DNA from: Pleurodeles waltl
Taxonomy: Eukaryota > Chordata > Amphibia > Caudata > Salamandridae
Length of the DNA stretch: 64,000 nt
Reading direction: 5' to 3'
Assembly (NCBI RefSeq): GCF_031143425.1
Contig: NC_090445.1
Coordinates: 1,195,144,691-1,195,208,690 of the forward strand
Program-made: the position numbers and the translations under genes
Notes under the pieces: model-generated
What the model saw: the letters and a program-made list of their open reading frames with translations, nothing else
Told to the model about the DNA's origin: nothing
Databases searched by the model: none
Part shown: piece after piece, positions 36,281 to 46,537 of the stretch
Layout: each line of letters starts with the position of its first letter
Position numbering within the stretch: the stretch's first letter is position 1

Positions 36281-36530
36281 GTCTTACTAATTCATGCAGT
36301 CTCACTTATTCTACTCTGGCCCACTCTGTCTCACTCAGTCCCACTCATTCTCACTCATTCTGAATTACTCAGACTTACTGTAACTCATTCCCACACACAG
36401 TAACACTCAGTTACACACACTGTCATTCTCCCTCACTCACATTCATTCTCACACATACTGGTCCTTACTGTCAATCATTCTCACTGCCTCCGACTCATTC
36501 CTTCACTGACTCTCTCTCCTTTTAACTTAC
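36281..36530 (+). repeat. Degenerate TCACTCATTC simple repeat
   Basis: Irregular CACTCATTC/CTCACTCA words over 250 bp, an old expansion of a pyrimidine-rich tetramer. Confidence 0.8.
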
Positions 36531-36537
36531 ACACATA

Positions 36538-36605
36538 GGGCCATATGTACGAACACTTTTTCCCATAGACACAGAATGCGTAAAAACCTTTGCTACATCT
36601 GGCCC
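36538..36605. mobile_element. 68-bp minimal MITE with ATA flanks
   Basis: GGGCCATATGTACGAACAC at the left and CCTTTGCTACATCTGGCCC at the right are imperfect inverted repeats that together make up over half of a 68-bp element. ATA stands on both sides (36535-36537 and 36606-36608). The termini match a GGGCCAGATGTAGCAAA-type end that I associate with larger newt elements, so this is likely an internal-deletion derivative. Confidence 0.72.
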
Positions 36606-36869
36606 ATAGTCACACAGACATACTCATAATGCTGGGATTTCACCAGCTCTGAACAGTATCTCTGAAGGCTGGCGAAGGCACCTTCATGCACCTGTGTCAG
36701 CAATCGAACAAAGTCACTAGCTGCCTCAGTTTTTTGCTGGACCCAAAGCCAGTCTGCGTTTTATTTTTATTATACCAAGAGTGAATAATTAGTCCTTCTT
36801 GATGCAATAAAAATGGACCACAAAGCAAGGAGCTGTGGAGCCCATTAGTGAGAGTCGCCACTGGTCCAG

Positions 36870-37600
36870 GGACACCTATCCATGAAACCAATCCATTCCT
36901 TAATGATCCATCCTTTCACTTATCCATCTCCCCTTTCATCCATCCATTCATCTATTTATTCAACCATCCATCCACGCTTTCGCTCCATCCGTCCATCCTT
37001 TCACTCCATCCATTCCCCATCCTCCCTTTGGCTCATCTATCCCTTCACCCATTCGCTCAGACATCCATCTTTACACCGATCCATCCACCCTTCGTCCCGA
37101 CCATCTATCCATTCATGTATCCCTCCGTTTACCCTTTCACTCAGCCATCCATCCTATCACTCACTCATCCATCTGTCCATCTATTCATCCATCCATCAAT
37201 TCACCCTTCAAAGTCATCCATCCATCCTTTCATCCAGACAGCCATCTACCTTGCCTTTCACTCATCACTCCATTGTTTTACTCATCCATCTTTACATACA
37301 TCCTTTCACCCATCCGTCCTTTCACTCATTCATTCATGCTTTCACTCCACCTCCCTTCCACTCATCCATCCATCCTTTCACTCATTCTACCATCCATCCA
37401 TCTTTTCTCTCCTAATCCATCAATCTATTCTTTCACTCCATTTATCCATCCATCCATCCTCCCTTTCACTCCTACATCATCCCTACCTTTGACTCTTCCA
37501 TTCTTATGTCCATCCTTTCACTCATTCATCCATGCATCCATCCACCATTTCATCCATCCATCCAACCACCCTTCCTTCCTTTCACCCACTCACCCCCCCC
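36870..37600 (+). repeat. CATC-derived satellite-like array
   Basis: About 730 bp of CATC units broken up by CTTTCACTC phrases, so a CATCCATCCTTTCACTCATC higher-order unit of roughly 20-30 bp recurs irregularly. The overlapping 214-, 177- and 159-codon frames (His/Pro/Ser/Ile repeats) are array translations. Confidence 0.95.
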
Positions 37601-38148
37601 AAGTTAATTATGAGCCTTTGTCTGCCAAGCTGCAAACAAAAGAGGCCCATCAAGAACCCCACTCCACCACATCTGCTAAATGGGGGTGGGGGGTTGACGA
37701 TGCCCATGATGCAGGCAGTAGCTTAACTGCACAATTACCTCCTAGTCACTAGTGTAATTGTTGTCTGCTGCTTGTTAATTTCCTCTCTTGGGCCTCTATG
37801 GTCGAGATAAGGAGCACTCTGTCATGCTTAGCTCCATAACGCTTTTTTCAAATTGAAACCAAATGCAGCACTAATTGTGTTAAGTCAGTTGCCTGCCAGT
37901 AGCTGTCATGGCTGGAAGACCGCCACTTTTTCATAGTTTGCCTATGATGTGGCTACTGATGCAGGTCTGGAGTCTTTGGAGATGTTGACTGTCTTGTGGT
38001 TGTGGGACAAGAGAGAGCACTTTGGGCCCGCCGTCTTCTTAAAGGCCCTGCTGCTACATCGTCCATGGATGATGTCACACTCCTTGCAAGATGAGAAGCC
38101 CCTGGAGACCCCCTGGTAAGCTCCTTGCTGTGCACATCAAATCGGATC
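37601..38148. other. Unassigned spacer
   Basis: Separates the CATC array from the next element; no gene or repeat structure was seen. Confidence 0.4.
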
Positions 38149-38760
38149 TGTTAGACCTGGCATCCTTGGTGTGGTCTCCCCTAACTTTTGCCTTCTGTGT
38201 TTCTGACCTCATTTTTGTTAGCTTTAGGATTCTGGGCACTTTACCACTGCTGACCATTGCTAAAGTGTATGTGCTCTGTACTTTAAACGTGGTAATTTTG
38301 ACTTATCCACAGTTGGAATATTTAATTTACTTGTAAGTCCCTAGTAAAGTGCACTATAGGGGCCCAGGACCTGCAAAGGAAATGCTACTATTGGGCCTGC
38401 CGCACTGATTGTGCTACCCACTACAGTAAACATGCCTTAGGCCTGCCACTGCAAATCCTGAGTGTGTGGTTTTAAACTTCCATTTTGACTTGGCAAGTAC
38501 ACCCACTTGCCAGCCCTAAGCCTTCCTTTATATAACATTTGTGTCACCCCTAAGGTAGGCCCTGGTTAGCAATAAGGGCAGAGTGCAGTGTATTTAAGAA
38601 GTTGGACATGTACTTTTAGGTTTTATACGTGCAGGTAATGAAAAATTATTACATTTGTTTTTCACTACTGGAAGGCCTATCTCTCCCTTAGGTTAACATT
38701 GGAGATACCTTGAAGCAACCTTTAAGATTAACTTCAATTGGGAAAAGATAGAAATTTGGG

Positions 38761-39086
38761 GCCCGTTTCACAAAGGTAAACTTTATGTCTTTTCGGTATT
38801 CACAAAGGTAATTTATGAGTAGTATCTTTATGGCCCCACTCGGGGTGGAATCTCTGCACTCAGGACAGAATTCAGCCCCAAGTGCAGAGATCCCACTCCG
38901 CACCTGGTGGGTACTCTCTGCACCTGGAGTGGAATCTCCGAGTGCAGAGATCCCACCCCAAGTATGGAGATTCCACCCGAGTGTGGACTACTCGTAACAT
39001 ATGTTTGTGAATACGGAAAAGTCGTAAAATTAGACTTTTGGTCTAAACTTAGAACTGAAGTCTACGTTTACTTTTGTGAATCGGGC
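38761..39086. mobile_element. Foldback MITE nested in the 3.3-kb element
   Basis: GCCCGTTTCACAAAGGTAAA at 38761 is answered by TTTACTTTTGTGAATCGGGC at 39067-39086. Inward, CTTTTCGGTATTCACAAAGG (38789) pairs with a complementary stretch near 39001-39025 (TTTGTGAATACGGAAAAG), and GGAATCTCTGCACT-type words repeat in the middle on both strands. The element is therefore almost entirely inverted-repeat DNA. TTTG-like text flanks both sides. Confidence 0.78.
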
Positions 39087-39159
39087 ACTTTGAGTTTGGT
39101 GTCTCTGGGCTCACAATTAAAAGTCACAGCTTATGGTAAAGTCGGTTTTTAAACTCTAT

Positions 39160-39746
39160 GGGGGTCATTCTGACCCTGGCGGCCGGTGGCCGCCAGGGCC
39201 ACCGACCACGGGAGCACCGCCAACAGGCTGGCGGTGCTCCCACGAGCATTCTGACCGCGGCGGTTCAGCCGCGGTCAGAAGCGGAAAGTCGGCAGTCTCC
39301 CGCCGACTTCCCGCTGCTCGGGGGAATCCTCCATGGCGGCGGAGCGCGCTCCGCCGCCATTGGGATTCTGACACCCCCTACCGCCATCCTGTTCCTGGCG
39401 GGTCTCCCGCCAGGAACAAGATGGCTGTAGGGGGTGCCGCGGGGCCCCTGAGCATGGGCACTGCAGGGGCCCCCGTAAGAGGGCCCCACTGTGTATTTCA
39501 GTGTCTGCAATGCAGACACTGAAATACGCAACGGGTGCAAACTGCACCCGTCGCACCCCTGCAACTACGCCGGCTCAATTCTGAGCCGGCGTCCTCGTTG
39601 CAGGGGCATTTCCTCTGGGCCGGCGGGCGCTCTTTTGGAGAGCGCCCGCCGGCCCAGAGGAAATGTCTGAATGGCCGCCGCGGTCTTTTGACCGCGGTGC
39701 GGTCATTTGGCGGCTCCTGCCGCCCGCCGGGCTCAGAATGAGCCCC
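39160..39746 (-). mobile_element. Hairpin-chain Harbinger-like element, copy 1
   Basis: Ends GGGGGTCATTCTGACC and GGCTCAGAATGAGCCCC are inverted; flanks are TAT and TAA, a nearly matching 3-bp duplication. The whole 587 bp is a chain of adjacent palindromes, for example 39210-39241, 39253-39276, 39333-39360, 39374-39434, 39493-39527, 39569-39590 and a 59-bp near-perfect one at 39607-39665. The chain shares modules with 43917-44545 but in reverse order, so I orient it opposite to that copy. Very CpG-rich; overlapping frames are not genes. Confidence 0.85.
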
Positions 39747-41497
39747 TAAGTCTGAAAATGCCACTTTTAGAAAGTTGGAATTTTCTTACCTTGATCATTC
39801 TGTGCCTCAGCCTGTCTCTGAATATAGGTCTGGTGTAGATGACAGCTGGGCTTTGTGCATTTCCCCTAGAAAGTCACACACAAAGGGAGCTTGGGTGTGA
39901 CATTACCAGGTTGATGGGCAGTCCTTAATTTGTAAATAAAAACGTGCCAGTGCTCAAAGCCCTCCTCATAAACATGCGGCTGTTGCAATAAAATGTTTGA
40001 ACATGGAATACTGAGGCAGCGTAATCCTGAAGCCATCTCGGGCCTTTTCAATCCATTTAAAGCCCTTCCCTGCCCCTTCACCTCACTCTTGCAGCTTTCT
40101 GCTTTCTCCAATTGTGAAGCTTTATCATGTTTCTCTTCCTCCTTCTTTCCCATATGTGACTTTTGCTCGCAGTAAATGCTTGAGGCAGAAAAATAAGCCC
40201 CGGCCCTCAAAAATAAGTGCCAGTGCTTAGCACCGTTGACAACAAGCACAAATTAAGCCCTGTTGATGGGTCTTCCTGGGCTAGTTGGAAAGGAGAAGCT
40301 GATACTTACACCTGAGTAGGGCTGTGTCCCTCTTCACACAAAGGGCTGCAGGTATAAGTACTGGGCCTCAAACCTCACCAAATCAGAACTCTACTGGAAC
40401 CAATGAGATTCTGCCAGGAAGAAGGACTGTTGTGCTGCCAGGAGGGACTGCCTCTCTGCTAACAGCAAATCCATGTTGGCCATCTACTTGCAGTATGCTG
40501 TGCTGTAGGTGGGACTTCCACTTTGCTACTTGTTTTGCTGTGTTGGCCTGTTGCTGGCTGCTTCTTGCCTGGAGTGAGAAGGAATGGACCTGTTCTCTAC
40601 ATCCCTGAATCCAAGATTTACCAAGAGCTTGTTGGCTTGCCCCCCTGTTTTCCTGCCTTCTCAGAGACATCAAAGAGTGCCTGCAACTCTTCTGGTGCTG
40701 CTGGGCTCTGCCTTCTGTGAGTCCTACCCTCCCCTGAGGTGCCCCCCTCCAGCCCTGGGCCTCAGAAGTGGGTTCTGCCGCTGTTTTCTGCAAAAACCAT
40801 TACATTGTCACCACTGTGCCGGTCGGAATCAACACATCATCCCCTTGATGGTGACGCAGAGGCTGCTCAATGACAGCAGATCCACTGCCTGTGCGGCTCG
40901 ATGACAATGCTCTGTGCGGCTTGAAGATGACACATTGCATTCATCCCTACAGAGTTCGATGTGGAACCCGACTGTGAGGCTCAACAATGATGCAGTTACT
41001 TGTCTGCGTGGAACATATTGCTTCATCGCCACTTGTCAGTGAATGAACCCTGTGTGGATTCGGTAGGCAGCCTACCCTCCCTTGCGGTTGGCCTGAACTT
41101 TGGATCTGCAATGCTCCCATGCGACCTGAAGTAACCTCTTGACCGCTAGTGACTTCTAAGCACTATTTTAAGCTTAATCTTTAAAAATGCATATCTTGAC
41201 CTCTACATATTGGATTTTTGATGTTTTGGTCTTGTTTTACTTAGATAAATATTCTCTATTTGTCTAAACTGATTTGGAGTTTTGTTTGTGCTGCCTTTCA
41301 CCGTGTTACTCTGATGAAGTGCTGCACAAATATTTTATACATTGCCTCTTAAGTTAAGCCTGACTGCCCTGTGCCAAGCTACCAGAAGATGAGCACAGGT
41401 TAATTTAGGGTGGGTATCTGACTTACCCTGACTCGGATTGTGGTCCCTACATGGACAGGGTGCATACCTCTGCCAACTGGAGACACAGTTTCTAACA

Positions 41498-42299
41498 GTG
41501 TACGTCTGCATACAGGATAAGGCAGCTCATTTTATTGGATGCATTTACCTCGTGCGAAAGTCAAGGTCTGCTACTGTGTGTGACAGTTCTAGTGAAGATG
41601 AATCAAAGTAGGATGAGACAATGGAATGCAAAAATTAATCCTCTGACTCCATAAACACAGCATACAGCAGAAAATAAGAGATGTTATTTAATACTAACAG
41701 GTACACTTCCAACTCACTCTGACAACTGTGCCACATTCCATTGCGTGCACCCAGCAGCTTCCACACGTCAGGGCCTTATGGTTATCTGACTCAATGCCTC
41801 TAATGCCAGCAGTTGAATTGATGAGCTTGTGCCAGTAACTTGAGATCTCTGAAATGGCTACACTGTATGGAAGGGAAGTGCTAGAGCAAACATGCATATT
41901 TTTTTCTCTAGACAAAAGGTATAGGTCGGTCCTTGTTTGAAACAAATTTAGAAAGTACTAGGAGAAGGTCATATTACAAAGACCCAAGTGTACAAAACCC
42001 CCAAATGCACAAAAAACATACACGTACGGTATAGGACAAGAGCCACAGGTGCTTAATTTTATTCATAAATTTACTTAATTTGCTTTAATAAATAAAGCTA
42101 ACATTTCATTTGAGAAATATATGAAGCTTGTCATGTAAAAAATAATATACAATTTCCCTTTTCAGTCGTGAACGCAAACGTTAGAGGTCACGAAAACAGC
42201 AAAGCTGAACACAAAGATGAAATTGTTATTGAGGTACAACACCTACCCCTAAAGGTTGGTAAGATACTGGGCTAATGGACTTAACTAGTTTCTCCAAAG
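41498..42299. other. Unassigned region
   Basis: Between the 3.3-kb element and the minus-strand LINE. It might contain eroded downstream LINE sequence, but no RT motif was recognised. Confidence 0.35.
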
Positions 42300-42875
42300 A
42301 AAAGACAAGATTTTAATTGCTAAAGATCGCATTTAACTCACAGTCCTCCCTGGTGTGGACCATAGGTAGCCCCCTCTTCCATTCCGCATTTGTGCTTGTG
42401 TTAGTTTGGTACAAAGGGGACTCACATACATGCCAATTGAAAGCCCTGACTAAAATGATCTTATCAAGCCCAGAACTATTGCTAGTTAAGGTGTCAAAAG
42501 CTGCATTTCAGGTGGAAAGGTGAGACAGCTCATCAGCTAAAGTTTTAGCATTATAAAAATGAACTAATTTGACAGATATTGGGCCAACAAAGATTAACTT
42601 CAACACTTGCATCACCTGAGAATCCCAAACAAGATCCTTGATTTTCCCACGCAGATTTAAAGAAACAAAAATAATCAAACCTCTTTTGCCCCTCTCAGTT
42701 GTAGCTACAGCACAGGTAAATTAAGTTTTATACAACTCAATGAAAAAATGATTTCCCTCTTCCCATGTTTCTTGCAAACAGATCACCTGATCCTGCCTAA
42801 CAAAGGAAAACAAATTATTATTGCTAAACTTAGCGGCCAGGCCAGTGATATTCCATGATAACAACAAAAGGTCAT
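42300..42875 (-). pseudogene. LINE APE endonuclease fragment
   Basis: Reading down from about 42870: LLSWNITGLAAKF, then QDQVICLQETWEEGN (about 42790-42750, the catalytic Glu region), KRGLIIFVSLNL (about 42690), and FNWHVCESP (about 42440-42415), the counterpart of the GDFN-x-H block. An in-frame stop and loss of the Gly-Asp before FNWH show it is inactive. Such nucleases cut the genomic target at the start of LINE insertion. Confidence 0.68.
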
Positions 42876-43639
42876 GATGGTTGCTAAGCAATGTCTTAAC
42901 AGAGGAGGGTCATGAGTGGGGGAATAGTGGGAGACAAAGATAAGTTAGACTTGGTGAGTCAGTCACAGGAATCAAGGCCACACAAAGGAGCAAGTCTGTT
43001 TGAGGTCGTCAGAACTGGGGATTCAGGTGGAACAGGAAAGCATCTGCCCCGAAAATCCTGCCACTGCAGGACCTGTTTCTGTACGGTCAGGCAAGCCTTT
43101 TCTAGTTTGTAGAAGAAACCAAGAGGAAGGGCCTAAATTTTAGACTATCTGATAGATCTAAATGAACCTAGGTTTGACAGGATGCATGCCGCAATGGTAG
43201 GTCTCTTGCCACCACACATTTCCTGGGCCATCTCTAAACATCAGACTCCCTGTCAGTCCACCCTTCTCACCATTTTAATAGGTCTGTATATCTGCATTCC
43301 CATATTAGAGTGCCTAGTTAGCTAAAGAACTACATAATTTTTTAACTCATCATAGGATTCCAACATAGTCCTGGCCAGGTGAGGCACATTCCTCAAAACC
43401 ACTACATATGGGTAGCTTCAGGTGGTAAGTTGATTACAGTATGTGACTTAGGATAGGTGGGGTGCGTCACATCCAGGAGGCTAGAGCCTGGGGTAGGAGC
43501 TAAAGGGCCAACAGTAGCAGGGGAATCACTATTTAATGCCCTAGAAGGCTAAGGTTTTCCAAGGGAAGGATTACATCCTATTACCATTCTCTTGCTGGAT
43601 CTGAGAATGGGCTGGGGAGAGCTCATGTGCAAATCCTCA

Positions 43640-44709
43640 GTTTGAGGAACTACTTCCAGATGTTGAATCACCGGCATTAGTCAGAAAATCCATAATCAGT
43701 GACAATCTGGTTTCAACAAGCAATAATCTTGACACAATTGGATCAAGTTTAACATTAAAAGCATTGATAAGTTCCCTAAGATGAGCCCCCTTTGGAGGAA
43801 GAGCATTGCATTAATTCTGTTTGCGTACCCACTTTAACATGACGTTCCCATTTATGGAGGCAGCCATTTGTCTCCTGCACTTATTCTTAGGGCTTAACCT
43901 TGGCTGAAGAGACTTAGGAGGTCATTCTGACCTTGGCGGACGGCGGAGGCCGTCCGCCAAGGTACCGCCGTCAGAACACCGCACCGCGGTCGAAAGACCG
44001 CGGCGGTGATTCTGACATTTGCCCTGGGCTGGCGGGCGGCCGCCAAAAGACCGCCCGCCAGCCCAGGGCAAATCAACCTTCCCACTAGGATGCCGGCTCA
44101 GAATTGAGCCGGCGGAGTGGGAAGGTGCGACGGGTGCAGTTGCACCCGCCGCGTATTTCAGTGTCTGCTGGGCAGACACTGAAATACTTTTTGGGGCCCT
44201 CTTACGGGGGCCCCTGCCGTGCCCATGCCATTGGCATGGGCACGGCAGGGGCCCCCAGGGGCCCCGCGGCACCCCCTACCGCCATCCTGTTCATGGCGGG
44301 AGAGCCGCCATGAACAGGATGGCGGTAGGGGGTGTCAGAATCCCCATGGCGGCGGAGCGCGCTCCGCCGCCATGGAGGATTCAGACGGGCAGCGGAAAGT
44401 CGGCGGTACACCGCCGACTTTCCGTTTCTGGCCGCGACTGAACCGCCGCGGTCAGAATGCCCAGCGGTGCACCGCCAGCCTGTTGGCGGTGCTACCGCCG
44501 ACCTCCGCCATGGCGGTAATTACCGCCATGGTCAGAATGACCCCCTTAATGATTAATTCCAATGGTGGGCCCACCCTCAGTGGACACGCTGTAGATACAG
44601 GAGCCAAGTCCTGGGTTCCATCTGTCAAACACCCCGCGTCCATGTTATGAGAGACAAAATGCACAATAGAATCACCATATGGATGGGGGAAACTTGGGTG
44701 AGTGAACAA
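43640..44709 (-). pseudogene. LINE ORF1-like frame split by a hairpin-chain element
   Basis: The minus frame 44709-44546 leads to the insertion and the same reading continues after it from 43916 with a basic SPKNKCRRQMAA-type stretch and a helical segment (about 43800-43690) before a Ser-rich tail near 43650. No zinc knuckle or RRM was recognised. I infer ORF1 from its place just upstream of the endonuclease. An intervening stop (near 43812) is present. Confidence 0.45.
43917..44545 (+). mobile_element. Hairpin-chain Harbinger-like element, copy 2, TTA duplication
   Basis: Inverted ends GGAGGTCATTCTGACC and GGTCAGAATGACCCCC, with a perfect TTA on each side (43914-43916, 44546-44548), the PIF/Harbinger signature. 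The interior is tiled end to end by about a dozen palindromes: 43931-43962, 43984-44003, 44017-44073, 44077-44125, 44132-44147, 44153-44187, 44211-44251, 44271-44333, 44344-44375, 44393-44424, 44469-44492 and 44508-44531. Several arms are perfect. No transposase; frames on both strands reflect GC-rich palindromes. The host LINE ORF1 reads across the empty site. Confidence 0.9.
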
Positions 44710-45264
44710 TGAACCTTCCCCAGTTAGAGGTAAATGTTTCCCACCAACTCAATCCCCTTCAACACTATCCCCACCACATGTGCCCAGAAACTGTCAATGG
44801 TAGTAATTCGTAGGGCCACAAAAGGCAGTGGGGAAGATGGCTTCAAGAAAGTCGCCTTTCATTTCCCCATTCTCCACTGGTTCTACACAACAGGAAAACA
44901 AGTCATGACACACAGGCGGAGGTGCCTCCCCCGCGATGCAAAGTGGAAACTGGAGTCCCCGCTGTCAAACCCCCGTGAAGAGATGCAGCTATATAAACCA
45001 GTATACCTAGATACTGCTGTGTAACTCTCAACTATTCAAGATGTAATTATAAACCAATAATTGTCACTGTGGAGTTCAATCAGATCGGTAACTTATCCCA
45101 GGTCTCCTCAGCCTAAAGAAAAGTTTGTGCCAGAGAACCAGGATGGGGCATGGGACCTCTCCAGTACCTGCCAGCCTACTAGAGTCCAGTCTGCTATCCA
45201 ACTCAAAGCTCTACATTTCACAAAGAACCGCACATAAACCATTCTCGACCTTCCCAGCCGTTGC
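44710..45264. other. Unassigned spacer left of the gypsy element
   Basis: May contain more of the minus LINE's 5' region; the plus frame at 44734-45024 has no recognised motif. Confidence 0.35.
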
Positions 45265-45269
45265 ATACT

Positions 45270-45460
45270 TGTTGTGTTGAGGCAATCTTGTCATCATGAG
45301 TCCACATGGGATGTACTGGGTAAAATGTATATATAGAGTGGGGATGGAATGTTGAGGGTGAGAAGCAGATGGGCCAAAGTTGGGAGCACTTCCAGACGTA
45401 ATTACCTAGGACTTAATAAATACTGGAGTTATCTTCAAAATATGTGGCGTGATCACTATA
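45270..45460 (+). repeat. 5' LTR
   Basis: About 191 bp, starting TGTTGTGTTGAGGCAATC and ending GATCACTATA (the 3' LTR has GATCACTACA). Contains a TATATATAGAG TATA-like box (45331) and AATAAA at 45416, so promoter and poly(A) signal are both in a very short LTR. The primer-binding site after it could not be matched to a tRNA by eye. Confidence 0.88.
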
Positions 45461-46238
45461 AGAAATTGGTGAAAAGCTGAGTCCTGGGGTAACCGGGTGT
45501 GCAAGCGGTTACATGGACACTGCAACACTGGGAGTTTCTTATTCCTGGAAAAAGGATTATCTTCATGTGATCAGCGATTTTCACGTGAGCAGTATCAGAT
45601 ATAATTGGAGTGATTAATTTAAGGCCCTCCTAACAATACATTTTTGGTTGTTGGTGTGAACTAATTTACTGCTGTGGCTGGTCAACACATTTAAGAGAGC
45701 TACTAGGAATAATATGGGTCCCTGCCAAGCGCACCTCTTTTAAATATTTATACCAAAATACTGTGTGTTAGCAATCTGTTACAGTTACAGTGTGTTCGCG
45801 GGCCATAGGAGTCTGCACGCTAGCTCTTGTTCTGCTTACCAAGATGTGTAAAGAAATCCATTGGGTGGACAGTTGGCTTCAGTCGACAAGCCATTGCATC
45901 TTTTGGAGCTGCATCCTTCAAGTCTGTACACCTGCTGGAACTGAACGCGGAGGTAGCTGTACGTGCTGTACATACATCGGAGGACGTTATACGTGCAAGC
46001 CGCCATATTTAGTGGGTCATATGGTGAACCACACACCTGATCTTGTGTACAGTGATTCGCACACCAGAAATGGATGTTGTATACAGTGAGTCACACGCCT
46101 AAATAAATAGCAAATCATTGACCACATTGAATGGTGATTCTCACACCAGATGTTGGGCACAACTGATCTACGATCCACACTCCTGATCCTGCGAACAGTG
46201 ATTCGACAGTTGTAGTTGTGTACGGTAAGCCACTCATT

Positions 46239-46285
<47 letters not shown>

Positions 46286-46537
46286 TGAGTCAGTTTCTAC
46301 AGCCACCGGTGATTCGCACACCAGACATTTAGTACAGGTGATTACGCAAAAAGGTTCGCACACGGAATAGTTGGGAAAGTGCACGGTGATTGGCACACCT
46401 AAATGCATATAGTGTCATAACTAGTGGTGATTTGCATGTCAAAAGCTATTTAAATGCAGTTTATAAAACCTTATCCGTCATAGTTACTTGTTGTAACTTG
46501 TAAAGTATTTTATCCAGTATATTTTATATATTATAGA
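45461..46537 (+). promoter_or_regulatory. Gypsy 5' leader with a repeated GTGATTCGCACACC motif
   Basis: About 1.1 kb of non-coding leader between the 5' LTR and gag. From 46025 to 46440 it contains diverged copies of GTGATTCGCACACC at about 46025, 46052, 46086, 46134, 46198, 46309, 46386 and 46427, spaced 27-111 bp apart, with a TA microsatellite at 46244-46279. The open frame at 45790-46089 covers part of it and resembles nothing. A binding-site array or packaging signal is possible; function is inferred only. Confidence 0.65.
46244..46279. repeat. (TA)n microsatellite in the leader
   Basis: About 36 bp of pure TA between two copies of the leader motif. Confidence 0.97.

Larger units (their letters stand above)
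38149..41497 (-). mobile_element. 3.3-kb non-coding TGTTAGA...TCTAACA element with two nested inserts
   Basis: Left end TGTTAGACCTGGCATCC (38149), right end CACAGTTTCTAACA (41497). I recognise its text (for example GGGCACTTTACCACTGCTGA at 38233 and CCACTTTTAGAAAGTTGGAA at 39761) as a frequent newt repeat. The plus-strand phrases at 41270-41360 are the complement of those at 15660-15760, so this copy is on the minus strand relative to that one. Two palindromic elements sit inside (38761-39086, 39160-39746); the core is about 2.4 kb. No coding capacity was recognised and no clear target duplication. Confidence 0.75.
42300..44709 (-). mobile_element. Non-L1 LINE fragment, minus strand
   Basis: On the minus strand an ORF1-like frame (44709 to about 43640, interrupted by the element at 43917-44545) is followed by an APE endonuclease (42875-42300). 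The reverse transcriptase is not visible downstream, so the copy is a fragment. The endonuclease opens with WNITGLAAK and has VICLQETWEE, like the WNTAGLTSK/ICQQET segment of the plus-strand LINE at 57240, so the two probably belong to one clade, distinct from L1. Confidence 0.68.

Noticed and set aside
36848..37492. 214-codon plus-strand ORF, the longest uninterrupted one in its region
   Set aside because: It is a His/Pro/Ser/Ile translation of the CATC array; the other two frames are equally open for the same reason.
39133..39764. ORFs of 88-129 codons on both strands
   Set aside because: Same reason: palindromic GC-rich MITE sequence.
43922..44650. ORFs of 116-143 codons over the hairpin-chain element
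   Set aside because: Both strands are open because the DNA is GC-rich and palindromic; the translations are Arg/Pro/Gly-rich with no domain.
45790..46089. 99-codon ORF between the 5' LTR and gag
   Set aside because: Lies over the leader motif array, lacks retroviral features, and gag begins downstream with clear capsid similarity.
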